DNA of 64,000 bases from Mesoflavibacter sp. (GTDB lineage: Bacteria; Pseudomonadota; Alphaproteobacteria; UBA8366; Aestuariispiraceae). The notes under the pieces were generated by a model. It made no database searches. It was not told the origin of the DNA and worked only from the letters and a program-made list of their open reading frames with translations. The position numbers and the translations under genes were made by a program. The DNA lies in assembly GCA_017792345.1 (NCBI GenBank), contig CP051228.1, forward strand, positions 4,308,148 through 4,372,147, in the 5' to 3' direction. Below are positions 33,201 through 48,200 of the stretch, piece after piece; the first letter of the stretch is position 1; each line of letters begins with the position of its first letter.

Positions 33201-36200
33201 CATGACCCCGGCGGACATCGCGGCGGCGACCAGTGACGGAACGCTGCACATCATCGGCGCCGGCAATTCCGTCAACAACATCATCCGCCCCGGCTCCGGC
33301 TGGACCCGCAGCGGCGGTCTGTCGGCCGAAGGCAACCTGACCCTGACCAGCGGCGAAGCGACGCTGATCCTGGATTCGAACGCACTGTCCGCGACGTCCA
33401 ACGGGACCGTCACCTTTACCGGAACGTCGGACGATTCCTGGCAGAATTCCGAGAACTGGCGCAACGAATTCGCGGACGGCGTCACGCCGATTTCGACCGA
33501 TACGGTCATTCTGGAGAATACCGGCACGCGGGCGGTTTCCTTCAGCGGGGCTTCTGCAACAGTCGGATCCATCAGCGGATCGACGGAGTTCGGCACGGAT
33601 GGGCTGATTGTCTTCGACGGTACCCTGACGGTCACGAATGGCGTGTCTATCAATGACACGGTCCAGGGCGGCAACGACGGCAAGCTGATCCTGCAGGGCG
33701 ACAGTTCCATCGGGACGCTGGACATCGACAGCGCCGAATTGGAAATCGCGGGAAGCGCCGTCGTCACGGCGGAAAACATTCTTATCGACGGCACCGGCGA
33801 AGTCGCCGGGTCGGTTGCGGGTACCGGAACGCTGGTTTCCACCGGCACCGTGACCTTCGCCGAGGGCCATAATGTCAATATCAGCGCGACGGTCGATCTG
33901 CGCGACGCCGAACTGTTCAACAATGCCGGCACCAACGATGTCACCATCGAATCGGGCGGCCGCCTGATCATTGACGGCGACACGGAGTTCCTGGGCGAGA
34001 ATCCGGACGGCATCGATGTCTCTGTAGCGTCTCTGGGCGTTCTGGAAATCGGTTCGGACGGGACCGTGTCGCTGAACGACGGTTTGTCGGCCGATTTCAC
34101 TTTCTTCGATCAGTCCACCATCGACCTGGGTGGTGTTTGGGAGAATGAAGGCACCTTTACCGGACTGTCCGATGCCGGGAACACGGCCATTATCGGTACC
34201 GGGACCCTGATCAACGCCGGATCGCTGGAATTCAACAACGACCGGTTCGATGCCAATCTGCAGAATTCGCGCGGCGAAGCGCAAGGTGCGGTGAGCATCG
34301 AGGCGTCGTCCAGCCTGACCCTCGGCGGGGAACTGACAGGTGGCGATCTGACCCTGGGCGCGAACAGCCAGTTGCGGGGCACCGGGTCGGCGGTCGACCT
34401 GTCCCTGTTCGTCGGCAACAGCAATTCCGTCATGGACCTGTCCAGCCTGTCCGTGACCGGCACTGCACGCCTGTTCGGCGGCACGCTGACCGGCAATATG
34501 GACGTGTCCGACGGCCAGCTCGACGTCCGCGGCGATTACGAAATCGGCGATAACGGCGTTCTGAACATCGGCAGCGAGACCAGCACGTCCGAAACCATGT
34601 TCGGGTCCATCAACGTTTCCAACAAAGGTACGGTCGCGGTCGCCGAGGGCGAAACCGCCGATTTTAGCCTCTTCCAGGGCTTCCAGCAGGGAACGTCCTC
34701 CCTGAACTTCCAGGGCGGACGACTGCAGTTGGACGGCAATGCGGAAGTCTCTCAGGACAGCAGTTTCCTGGGGTTCGAATCCGCCTCGATTACGACAATT
34801 TCCGGCGATGGGACACTGACAAATGCCGGGACTTTGGGCTTCAATCAGGACAATGTCCTGGTTGAAGTGGTCAACGCGTCCAGCGGCACGATCAACGTCG
34901 AAGGCCCGATGACCACCGCTTTTTCCGGCGGGATGACCAATGACGGCCTCCTGGACGTGCATGACGGCGCGACGCTGTCGACGTCTTCCGACCTCACGAA
35001 TTCGCGCACCTTGTCGCTGTCCGGCAAGGTAACGGGCGTCGGGACGCTGACCAACACGACCGCTGGGGTGATCGAGGGCAATGACGGGACCTTGGCCGGT
35101 TTTGTCGAGAATCTGGGAGTCCTGACCGGGTCCGGGACAATCACCGGTTCTTTCGATTCGACCGACGGAACGATCTCGCTTTCCAGCACCAATTTCGACA
35201 TCGCTGATAACGGCACACTTCTGGTTGGGAGCGATACCGAATTCGAAGGTAATTACGGCTCGGTCCGGGTCAATGGCGGCGGGACCGTCGAGGTCGCCGA
35301 AGGCGAAACCTTCGCCCTGCCCTCCTTCGGTCTGCAAGGGTCGGAGAGCGGCCTGACCTTCCAGGACAGTTCGGTCCTGAAGCTTGTCGGCGACGCGACC
35401 GTCTCCGGATCGGTCGGCCTCTTCTCCAATTCCGATTCCACGACGATCACCGGGTCGGGCGTCTTGCGCAATGCGGGCACCCTGGGTCTGGACGGCGACC
35501 GGGTAGAGGCGCGGTTGGAAAACGAGGGTCAGTTGAACCTGGACGACGGCGTTACCGTCACCGGTACCGTCGCGAACACCGGCACCGCGACCCTGTTCGA
35601 CGAAGGAACGCTGACCATCGACGGTCACTTCCAGAACGATGCAAGTTTCGAGCTGGAGGCCGCGCAGCTTCAAGGGACCGGCGTTTTCGAGAATAACGGC
35701 TCGATCTTCATCGACGAGAGCGACGCAACCTTGTTCAGTTTTGATCTGGACACGACGGAAGGGTCGATTGTCCTTTCGTCCAACGCGAGCCTTCTGGCGG
35801 CCCTCGGCTCGACGCTGACCGTCGGCGACGAAAGCAGCATTTCAGGCAACGGGACGATCCAGCTCACCACCAATTCCAAACTGCATCTAGAAGACGATGA
35901 GCAGTTCATTTTCACCGGCGGCGAGGTCCCTCTGATCCAAGGCGGCCCGGTCCTGGATTTGGACAGCGGCACGACCATTACCGGCACCGGCACGCTGTCC
36001 AACCGGGCGAGCCTGGATGTCGACGGTGCCACCTTGTCGTCGGCGTCGACCCTCGACAACGAGGCCGGCATGACGGTCGGATCCAATGGCTTCTATATCG
36101 ACGGCGACATGACCAACGAAGGCCAGGTCACGGCGAATGGCCATGTCACCGTCACCGCCACAGGCTCCCTGGACAATAACTCGACGATTTCCATTGCGAC

Positions 36201-39200
36201 CGGCGACCGCCTGAGCATCCTGGGCGACGCCAGCAACGAAGGGACCGTCGTCTTCGGCAGCGGCGCGGACCTTACCGGCTCGGGTACGATGGTGAATACG
36301 GGCCATCTGACCTTCGGCGCCGGCAGCTCGATCAATATCACGCGCCTGGAAAGCCACGGGACGCTGGATTTCAGTGCCGATTCCGTCTCGGTCGTCGGTG
36401 GTTTGATCGACGCGACCTTCGGAACCTTCGAGGCCGATGACATATCGGACGTGATGACGGTATCCGGCGGCGGTGTAATCCGCGTCGGCAGCATGACGGA
36501 GTTCGGCAGTTTCGGGACGCTGTTCTTCTCCAGCGGCGGCACGTTGAGCATCGCGGAGGACGAAGTCTTCGACTACGGGCCGACCGAAGGCCAGTGGCTG
36601 ACCCTGACCCTGGGCTCCGGCTCCACCATCGACGGGCCCGGGACCTATCAGGTGACCGGCTCGCAATTCTTCGACGGCGTCACCCTCGCCTCCGGCGGCC
36701 GCATCGACAATGACGGCAACATCACGCTGGGCAATGACGGCCTGACCATTAACGGCGATCTGGACAACAGCGGCGGCACGATGAATGTCGCCAGCAATTC
36801 GACGATCACGCTCAATTCCGGCGGCACGACCTCCTTGGCGGGGTCGATCGCGCTGGGCGGCGGCGTTCAGATCCAGGGCGGCTCGACCCTGGACGTTCTG
36901 CAGATCACCGGCCGCTTGAGCAGCAATGGCGACGCGTCGAACCAGGACACGATCAGCGCCAATCTGGAAGTCTCTGAAACCGGGTCGATCGTGGTCGGCG
37001 GATCGAACGGCCAGGACGGCAGTCTGGTCATTACCGGCAACTTCGTGAACAACGGCTTCGTTCAGGTCGATCCGACGAACCAGAACGTCAACGGCGTCCT
37101 GCTGATCGACAATGACTTCGTCAATTCGGGCACGCTTCAGGTCGACAATGCCGCGACGCTGATCGTCGGCGACAGCAATGACGACGGCACGATCGACGGC
37201 GGCGGGATGATGACCAACAGCGGCACGCTGATGGGCTTCGATCCGGGAACCTCGGAAGAGGCCATTTTACGCCTGGGGTCCATCGCCAATACCGGCAAGA
37301 TCGCCCTGCCCGGCAATGGCCAGGGCGACGCGGCGCGCATGACCTTCCAGGGCACGCATATCAACAGCATGTCCGGCGCCTTGGCCCTGGGCATGGGCGC
37401 GGTCCTGACCCTGTCCAACAGTACCTTGGCGGTCGCCAGCGGCACGACCTATGAGAACGACAACGGGACGTTGGTTCTGGGCAGCGGCGGCGTCCTGGAT
37501 ATCGGTGGAACCCACAGCGTCACCAGTTCCGTCAACAGCACGATCGTGCTGGAATCCGGCGCCTCCATCGGCGGCGACGGTACCCTGGTCAACCAAGGGC
37601 TGATGAATCTGGACGGCGTCATCATCGATTCCGTCTTCGACAACGTGTCGACCGAAGGCGGGACCGGTGACGTCTCGCTGTTCTCCGGCGAAATGCTGAC
37701 GGTTCACGGACGCCTGATCAACCGCGACGGCGCAGATCTGAATGTCAGTGGCGGCACGCTGAGCGGCACCGGTACGGTCGAACATCAGGGCACGTTCACG
37801 ACCAACGGGGCGACCATCGACGAGGATCTGCGGTTCGAAGGCGCCATGCGGATCAGTGGAACGGGTACGGCCTTTACCGTCGATGGCCTGGCGCGCGGCA
37901 ACATCATCGTCAACGCGACGACCGCAACCGCCATCGACGGCGACGGCGTCCTGGAAATCACCGGCGGCGAGATATCCGGCGCCGGGCTGCGCCTGTCGAC
38001 CGGCGTGGATGTGCTGCAAGTCGGCGTCCTGACCTTCGGTTCCACATCGGGCCGAATTTCCGTGGTCAGCAGCGACTGGGTCTTCGGCGACCAGGCAGGA
38101 TTCACCGACAGCAACGGGACGCTGACGATCAATGGCGGCGCCCGGCTCGGCGTCGCGGAAAACGTCGACTTCCATTACGACAGCACATCCATGGCCCATC
38201 TGCAGCTTGCCTCCGGCGGCACTGCGGAAGTGTTCGGCGATGGTACTTTTACCAATGCCGGCGGGACGCTGACTGCTGGTGACGGCACTCTGAACCTGTC
38301 TATCGACCGTTTCGTCAACGAAGCGGCGTTCAACGTCGACACCTATGTCATGGTGGGCGAAGACACACATCTGTCGAACACGGCGACGCTGAATGTCCTT
38401 TCCGGGACCCTGGCCAGCCAGGGCATTTTGGCCAATGCCGGGACCCTGAATGTTTCGGGCTCGGTCGTGGACATTCACAACGGCATTTTCACGAATACCG
38501 GTGAGATCAACCTGGACGGCAACAACGGCACGGCGGTTCTGTATTCGTCCGTTGATTTCACCAATAACGGTTTGATCCGGATGGACGAATCCGGCGTCGG
38601 ATTTGGCGCCGAAATCGATATGTACAATTATAATGACAACAACGGCCATCAGACGCTGACCAATGCCGGTACGATTGAAGCCAACAATTCCAGCGAACGC
38701 GTCGGCCTGGATCACCTGATCGCCGGGAATTTGATTAATACCGGGCTGATCGACGTCAACAACGACCTCAATTTCGGATATGTCGAGGGGACGAACGGCT
38801 TCTCCCTCGACACCCGCGACGGTGCGATCGCCATTGAAGGCGGGCAAAATCTGTCGATCCGGCACGACAACTCACTGATCGTCGGCGCCGACACCACGCT
38901 CACGGGCAACGGTGAGATCGACATGATCAGCGGCTCCACCCTAACCGTCGCGGCCGGCGAGACCTTTGCCTTTGACTCGACGACTGGGCCGGACATCCGT
39001 TTCAACGGTACAGGCGCGCTGGATGGCGGCGGGACGTTCAGCAATACCGGCGGAACTTTGACGATCGACAGCAACACCATGTCGGTGTCGGTGAACCGCT
39101 TCGAGAATGCCGGAACCGTCAATATCGAGGAGGCGAATGTCTCCTTCACCGGAATGGATTTCGCGAATTCCGGGCAATTGAATGTCCTGAACGGCGATGT

Positions 39201-42200
39201 CGTTTTCGCGGACACGCTGACGGCGACCAACTCCGGTACAATCGGGCTGGATGCCGGCGACAATTTTGGCGCCATGGTTCTGAACGGGACCAGTTTTACG
39301 AATACAGGCGCGATCGTCTTCGACAGCTCCAGCGGCGGCAATTACAGCTCGACCCTGGAGGGCCTAAACGACGCCGTCGTGAACAATAGCGGCCGGATTG
39401 TTTTCGCGAATTCCGGTGGAGGCATCCTGCGCCACAAGCTGGAATCGGACACGACGAATACCGGCACGATCACGGTCAATGACGACACACGTGCGCGGTT
39501 CGGCACGAGCGAAGGCGCAAGCGGCCTGCATCTCGACAGCCGCGACGGCAGGATCGAAATCGGCGAAGACGGTACCCTGGAGGTCCGCTCGACCCTGACC
39601 CTTGGAAACGACTCTGCCGTGACCGGGGACGGCACCCTCGCCTTCCAGAACGGTTCGACCCTTTCCATCGCCCAGGGCGAGACCTTCACGCTGGGCGATG
39701 GTACCTCCACGACGTCCGACCCGGCCACCGTTGTGGCACCGGTTTCAGTGCGGACTTCCAACGCTTTTGACCCGACCGTAAAGGTGTTGAGCGACGGTCG
39801 GATCATGACGACGACCGTGACGTCAGATGGCGGAACAATCCATATTCAGGTTCGTGATCCCGCGACCAATAACGTCGTTGACGGTCATTCTGTCGGCGTA
39901 AACACCTCCAATGTCTACGCGGTCACGCAACTGTCCGACGGCACCTTCCGGATGGTCACGGACAACCCGCAGGTCTCCAACAACCGTATACGGGTCTACA
40001 ATTTCGACGACGAGTTCGCCTTCAATGGTTCACAGGCAGTCTCGACCACCGTTCCCGCCGGCCAACGTTTCGACGATTTCGAAATTCACCCGACCAGCGA
40101 TGGTGGTTACATCATCGTCGGCCAGAATATCGCTGCGGGCGAAATTCGCATTCTGTACATGAACAATGACGACACCGTTCTGGAAACGGTCAGCCATGCC
40201 GTGTCGGGCATGGACACCGGTCTGGACGCGGATGTCTTCCCGAATGGCGATGTCGTGGTCTACTACGGGGAAGACAATGGCAGTGCGGTGAACCGCAAAG
40301 CCGTGTTCGTCGATGCGGACGATCAAACGACGACCCTGCATCACATCGGCGGAGCGGCCTCGGATTCGGATGCCCCCAAAGCCGTCGCGGTGCTGGACGC
40401 CACCACATATGTTGAAGCCTCGATCAGCAGCCATTTCGGCGCGGAAGTCTTCATTCGAAAGGCGCCGGGTTCGGGCGTCAACACGATCCAACTGCCGGAT
40501 TTCGACCCCGACACCTTCGCTGAAAGTATCGATGTCACCGCAATGACCGATGGCGGCTTTGCCGTCGCCTGGTCGGTCAGCAACGGCACCGATGTCGACG
40601 TCTATGTGCAACGCTACAACGCCTCGGGCGAAGCGATCGGCGACCCGATCAACGCGACGCAGGCGGGCGACGGCAGCCAAACGGTCGGCGCAACGGGCGA
40701 TCAGACCAATGTCCGGATCGACATGATCAACGGCACGGAATTCGTCGTGATCTACGAAAACGGTTCCGGCGCGGTAAGCTACAGCCGCGGCACCTTTGGC
40801 GCCGTCGTCCAAGCCGAAGCGCAGCCGACGATGACCTTCTCCGGCACGTTCGAGCTGACCGGCGGTGTGCTGAGCAACGAGACGGAGACCGACATTTCCA
40901 CGGAAGTGTTCCGGATCGGCTCCGACGCGGAATTGCGTAACAGCGGAAGCTTGACGTTCGACGCCGGCACGATGGAGATCGCCTCCCTGCTGAACGAGGG
41001 TTCGTTGTCGAACTCCGGATTCATCGACTTTGTGTCTGGCACACTGACCAGCAATGGCAGTTTGACGAATACCGGCACGATATCCGTCGGCACCTATGGG
41101 ACGATCCAGAACCAGGGTGAACTGAACAATGCCGGCACCCTGAACATCAATGGCGGCGACCTGGAAAGCCTTTCCGGCGGATTGACCAATACCGGCGAAA
41201 TCAATCTGACCGGCAGCAACAGCAATTCGGTGCAGTTCGTCACCGGCGACATGACCAATGACGGCACGATCCGAATGGACGATGACGGAACCGGTTATGG
41301 TGCCCGGATCGACCTATACGACTATATCGAAGAAAGCGGTCACAACACGCTGACCAACGCCGGAACGATCGCTGTCAACAATACAGGCGAAGGGCAATCC
41401 GCCGACTTCTCGATTATCGGCTACGTCATCAACACCGGCCGGATCGATATCAATACGGAACTCACCTACGGTTATAGCGAGGGCCCGAATGGGTTTGCCC
41501 TCGACACCCGTGATGGAACGATCAATGTCGCCAGCGATTCCGAACTGACCATTCGGTACAACAACACCCTAGTTGTCGGCTCGGACACCGGCTTCACCGG
41601 TTCCGGTACCCTGGATCTCCGTGAGGATTCCAGCCTGATCGTCGCCAATGGTGAGAATTTCACCTATGACTCCGCCAGTGCTCCGGTCGTCGACTTCGGC
41701 GGGACCGTTGCAATCAGCGGCGGCACCTTCACGAACGCCGCGGGCAGCACGCTGACGGCCGGCAGTTACGACGATGTGTCCCTATCCACGACGCAATTCG
41801 TCAACAATGGCGTGCTGGAAGCAGTGAACGGTGGTGCATTCACCATATTCACCAGCAATTTCAACAATTCCCAAGGCACATTGAATATCCTGGGCGACAG
41901 TCTCGATTCCGACCTGTACATCCGGTCCGACATGTCTCTGGGCGGCGTCATTCGTCTGGACGGCGGAAGCGGCACGATTACCGACGCCGATCTGGACACA
42001 TTCGACAATACCCTGACCGTCACCGGAACGCTTCATTCGACGTCGCAAAACAGTATGTCGACGGAAGACAACGACCTCTATGGCCATTTCATCAACCAGG
42101 GCCTGTTCGATATCGATCAGGACACGGAGTTGGAAGGCAGCGACGATACTCTCGACAGCCGTGACGGCACGATCGACGTCGCCTCCGGGAAGACTTTTGA

Positions 42201-45200
42201 GATCGACGGATCGCTGACGGTCGGCACGGATACGAGAATAAATGGCAGTGGGACTGTCGCCATCGACGAAAGCCATTTCATCGTCGCGGATTCCGAACAT
42301 TTCACCCATACGGGTTCGGCGGAGATTCACCTCACTGACGGCATTCTGGAAGGTGCCGGGACCTTCACGAACTATGGCGCTGTCACCTTCGATAGCGGCA
42401 CGCTCAGTTCCTCCGGCACGCTGGCGGTCGATTTCTTCTCGAACTACGGCCAATTCACCGCCGGTCAGGGCACCTTGACCCTGGCGACGAGTGGATTCGG
42501 CAATGAAACCGAAGGTGTCGAAGGCAGCACAGGTACTTTCACGCTCGACGCCGGATCGCTTGGCACCTCGACCGTGAAACTGGACGAAGACTTCCACAAT
42601 GCCGGCCTCTTGGAACTGACCGGCACGGGCAGCCTCGCCAATGCCGTCCTGACACATACCAGTGCGGAAATTGTCGAGAACTCCTCTCAGGGTACGATCC
42701 TGATCACCTCTGTCGGTGACGCGGGCGGGCGTACCCTGGATCTGGGCATCGAAAACCTGGGTACCATCGATGTCGGCGTCCTGACCACTTTGACCGCCGG
42801 CCATACCCTAGACAACAGCGCCGGGACGATTGCCTTGGGTGCCAACGGCACCCTCGAAATCCTGGGCGAACTGACCATGGGGCAGTCCTCCAAAATCAAC
42901 AGCGTGGCCGGCGGCCTAATCGACGTCAAAGGCACGCTGAGCGTGGCCGAGGACGATACCGCAACCAATGAAGGCGGCCCGGACGACATCGTGCTGTCAG
43001 ACGGCGCCACGCTGGCCGGGCTCGGCACGTTCCGGAATGTCGGCGATGTGGAACTCAGCGGCGTCACGCTGGCCATCTCGGCCATCGACAATGACGGCAC
43101 ACTCCGGGCGCAGGACGGCACGCTGGACCTGGGCACCACGACCGTCATCGACAATACAGGCGGCACCATCAGCGCCGTTTCGTCATTCTCGACCGGCGCC
43201 ATCGAAATCTCCGAATCCGCTACTCTTGGCGGCAAGATCCTGCTGGATATCGCCGCCGGCACCAGCGGCGCGTCCCTGACCGTGGCTGCCGGGGAGAGTC
43301 TGACCGTGTCTGGCGTCCTTCAGACTGCGGAGAATGTCCCAATCGGTCTTGATAACGTCATTTCCGAACACACGATCACAGGATCGATCGTCAATACCGG
43401 CACATTCGATATTGACCACAGCACCAACATCTTTGGCGATGTGGACAGCACCGACGGCGATATTCAAATCGCGTCATCCGCCATCCTTAACATAAAGAGC
43501 GGTCAAACCTTGACGGTCGGAGACGAGACCGACTTGACCGGCGATGGCACGCTGAAAATCAAATCCGGCGCCGAATTGGAAGTGGCCGCAGGCGAAACCT
43601 TCTCCTTAGCCAGCCAGACGGTCACTCTGGGGCAGAACCAGACCGTGAATACCGGCGGCACGTCGGGCAATCAGTACCGTCCCGAAATTCTGCAAACCAG
43701 CAATGGCAACATCTGGGTCGGCTGGGACGACGAAAACGGCACCACCGACAAGATCCGGATTTTCAGCGCCGACGGCACCCCATCCGAAGCGACGATCTCG
43801 GTCAATAGCGGCGGCGACTTCCCCGCCGAAGATTTGCAGCTTGTCGAGATGTCGAACGGCAATATCGCTGCGATCTACGTGGTACGGCAAAGCAGCCAGT
43901 CGCAGGTCTATCTGGAAGTCTTCGATTCCGACGGCGATCCTGTTCAGGACAGCGGCGAGAACATCAAAAAGCTGATCCATGCCGCATCGGGCACGACCAA
44001 TATCGACCGGATTGGGGCAAGCGCCTATGACACCTCCGCGTCCGAAAGCGATTACGGCTTCGCGCTGATCTATACGCGCACGAACAGCAGCGGTCAGGCT
44101 CCGGAACGGTTCGTCTTCAGCGCGACGGGCACCCAAAGGACAACCAGCGGGTTTGGGAACACCAAGTCCGTCAATGGCCAGCAGCTTGAAGTCATTCAGC
44201 CCGAAGGCGAGTTCAGCGGCTACGTACCTGTCTTGCACGACAATCTGGACGGCACGTACTCCGCGAAAATTCATAGTTGGGCCACCTTCCAGAGTGGATC
44301 CTCCGGTGCGACCCTCGGCTCGACGACCGTCATCGACAACATGTCCATCGCGGCTCTGGATGGCGGCGGCTACGTGGTTGCCTGGAACGACGGCGACAAC
44401 ATCATAATTGAGCGCAGCACCGCAGTCCTCAGCGCGCCACTCAGCATCACCGGTCCGGCCGGTGCCAGCAATCCGTCCATCACCGCCCTGACCGGCGGCG
44501 GTTATGTTCTGGCCTATGAACTGAACGGCAATCTGTACGCGCAGGAATACAACAGTTCGAACGCCACGGTCGGCGATGCGTTGCTGATCAATTCCGAAAC
44601 GAGCGGCACGGTCGGCAATCCGGCGATCGTCGCCCTGTCCGGCGGCGGTTTCGCGGCAGTCTTCGAATCCGGCGAAACCGGCTCGAAGGATATCGTCCTG
44701 TCCAGCAACGGCACGCTTTCCCCAGCCACGCTGGAGTTCGAATCCGGGGCGGTACTCAGTGGCGCCGGAACATGGCTCAACGACGGGACGGTCAATCTCT
44801 CCGGGGTCTCCCTGGAAATCGCCAGTATCGAGAATACCGGTCTTCTTGTGGCCTCCGGCGGCACATTGGATTTCTGCGACACGACCGCGGTGGACAACAC
44901 CGACGGCAACATTCAGGTGCTGGATGGCACCCTGTCTCTCGGGACGGCGGCGTTCGACAACACCGGCGGCGTATTACAAGTTGGGGCGCAAACCACCCAC
45001 GCGGTATTGGATATCCAACATTCCCGTACGCTTGACGGAACGATCGCGCTCAACACGGCATCCGGCGGGTCCTTCGCATCCACACTCGCGGTTAGTGAGG
45101 GAGAAACCCTGACAATTGGCGGCACATTGGTGTCAGCGGACGGCGGGACAGTGGGGGTCGGGCACAGTGTCGACGGCAACGTCGTCAGCACCGGGCAAAT

Positions 45201-48200
45201 CCAAATCAGCACCGATCTTACCTTCAACGACATGCTGGACACCTCTGCAGGGGATATCACCTTCCTTGCAGACAAGACCCTGGATGTCAGCGGTACCCTC
45301 GTGGTCGGGAATGGCGATCTCAGCGGAGAAGGCACGTTAGAACTGAATACGGGTGCCGTGTTGGAAGTTGCCAGCGGCGGCACCTTTACGCTCGGCGAGC
45401 CTACTGCCTTTGACCTGGGGACTGCCGTTGCCACGACTATCGGCAGCGGCGCAACCCTGTTCGACCCTGACATGGCCGCCTTGGCTGACGGGAGTTTCTG
45501 GGTTGCCTTCGACGCCGACGAGTCCTCAACGTATCAAGATCATATCCGGATGTTCGACGCCAACGGCGCGGCAACCGGCACGATTATAACACTGAATAGC
45601 GGCGGAGATTTTCCGGCCTATGGCACGCAGATCACTGCTCTGGGCAATGGCAACGTCGTTGCCGGCTTCCTCCAGGACGACGGCGACGGCGTCCTTAACC
45701 TGCAGATTTTCAACCCGGACGGCACGTCGACGACCCTCTCGGTCGACGGCCATACCGTATCCGGCGCGTCCTTGTCGAATCTTGACCTGACTGCGTTCGG
45801 TACCGGAGCCAATGAAGGATTCTTGGCGTCCTTCACCGAAGATGATGCGCTTAAATTCATTCGCTACGATTCCGACGGCAGCGCGCTTGGTACGCATACG
45901 GTCGCCTCAAGTGGTGTCAATTCGTCCATTTCGCCACAATCGGCGGGACTGACAGACGGTAAAGGCGTAATCGCCTATGCCGACAGCAATGGCACGAACA
46001 ACACGATCTATGCCCGCGTGATAGACAGCGACGGCGGCTCCCTCACGACCGTAACCTTGGGCACGACCTCCTCCACCAGTGAAATCGACGTCACCGGCCT
46101 TACGAATGGCAATTTTGCCGTGGCCTGGAACGACGGCACGAACACCTATGTGCAGGGCTTCGATGCCAACGGCGGCACGACGACAGCACTCGGCACCATC
46201 GTCACAGGTGTCGCATTGGATATCGATGTCACCGCCGGGCTGGACGGCGGGATCCATGTTCTGGTCGATACCGGCGCCGGCCACATCGTCTACAATTTGG
46301 ACAGTACGGGTAGCCTGATCGATTTCGAGGTCTTCTCCCCCAGTACCGGCAGCCTGACGGCCGGCAGCACAAGCGACATCGTCGGCCTACCGAACGGCGC
46401 CTATGCCCTAGCCTACAGCAATGACGGCAACATACAGGTCCATACAGCCGAAGGCATATCGACGACAGTCAAGCTTAACGGCAACAACATTACCGGCGAA
46501 GGTACCCTGGCGATCGCCGGCGGCCACGACCAGAATATCGACGGCGTGACCTTGAGCGTGGCAGCGGTCGACAATGATGGAACGTTGAGCGTCGAAGCCG
46601 GTGCAGCGGTTACGCTGGCCGCCACGACACTGAAAGGCGACGGCGTGCTGGAAATCAATTCCAGCCAGTTCAACGCGGGTAATATCGTGCTGACGGGCAA
46701 CGCCACGAATGCCGCCGGGCACACAATCGCCCTGACAAACAACGACACGACCCTATCCACCGCCGGGTCGATTACCACGTCGAATGGGTCGACCCTGGTC
46801 AATCTGGGCGTCATCACCGGCGCGGCCTCGGCCGGCAGCTACGCCTTTGCCGCCAATATCGCGAATGCGGGGGCGATCCTGCTGTCGGACAGCGCGACCC
46901 TGTTTGCCGGAAAGACCCTCGATACCTCCGACGGAACGCTGACCATCACGGAAGGCGAAGTCCTCGGCCTGAACGGCAATCTTATCCTGGGCGCGGATAC
47001 GGAACTCGACGCGCAACTCAATCTCGGCAGCAGCGGGACGGTCAGCGTTGCGGATGGCGAGGTCTTCACCTTCGACGGCAATGGCAATCAGGGCCTGTCC
47101 TTCGTTTCGGGCGGGACGATTTCCGGCACCGGCACGTTCCGGAATACCGACGCCCTCTTCGATCTGGTGAACGGCAAGATCGGCAGCACCGCGCTGTTCG
47201 ACAATGATGCCAAGGTTTCCGTCTCGGATGGCGAAGGCATCATCGCCACTGCCAATTTCGACAATACGGGAGGGACCCTCGAAGTTTCGGCCGACGACAT
47301 GAACGCCGGCACGCTGACGATCAATTCAAGCATGACCAATGCCGGTTTGCTGGCAGTCGATCTGAACGGCGGCGGTCAGCTGCCGGGCCTGGACGCGATC
47401 ATCCGCACAACAGGCGGCGGTCACCTGACCAACACTGGGACATTCCTGGTCCAGAATTCCGGCTTTGGATTCTCCGGACAGCTCAATCTGGGTATCGACG
47501 TCACCAATACCGGCCTGATCAGCTTCATCGGCAATGTGGATCTGGGCAGCGGCCGCGTTTTGGATACGACGGACGGCACGCTGCTGATAACCAATGACGA
47601 CCTGAACGAATCCTCGACCGAACTGACGATGAACGGCAGCACTCTTGTTGTCGGGACGGACACGGTATTTGGCACAGCGAACGAGGCGACGGCCGGCACG
47701 ATCAATATCGGTTCCGGCGGCGCGCTGAAACTGGCGGACGGCGAGGATTTCACCTACGGCAACAATACGCCGATCCTGAACTTCGAATCCGGCGGATCGA
47801 TTACCGGTACCGGCGAAATGACGGTTACCGGGTCGCTGAATCTGACGAACGCCACGATTGGCAGCGCCGTCACCGTCGACAATGACGGCAATATCTTTGT
47901 CATGGACGGGGCGCTGACGCTGCGGCCAAGCACGTTCGACAATGCCGGCGGGACCTTGTTTATCCTTTCCAACACCGATGCCGGCTCCGTCAGCATTTCC
48001 AACAGCGGTACGCTGGACGGTACTGTCATTCTGGGCACCGCTTATAGCGGAAACGACGATTCGACCCTGTCCGTCGGTTCGGGTCAAAACCTGACGCTGA
48101 CCGGCACCCTTGTTTCCCAGGACGAAGCGTCGTCCGGCCTGAGCCACGAAATCTTCGGTACCGTCATCAATCGCGGGCTGCTTCTGGTCGAATCGGAGTT

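Noticed and set aside
32293-35673. Open frame of 1126 codons antisense to the giant gene, with many others alongside
   Set aside because: It arises from the repetitive GC-biased codon pattern of the sense strand; the product has no domain and no ribosome-binding site, and the sense frame is clearly coding.
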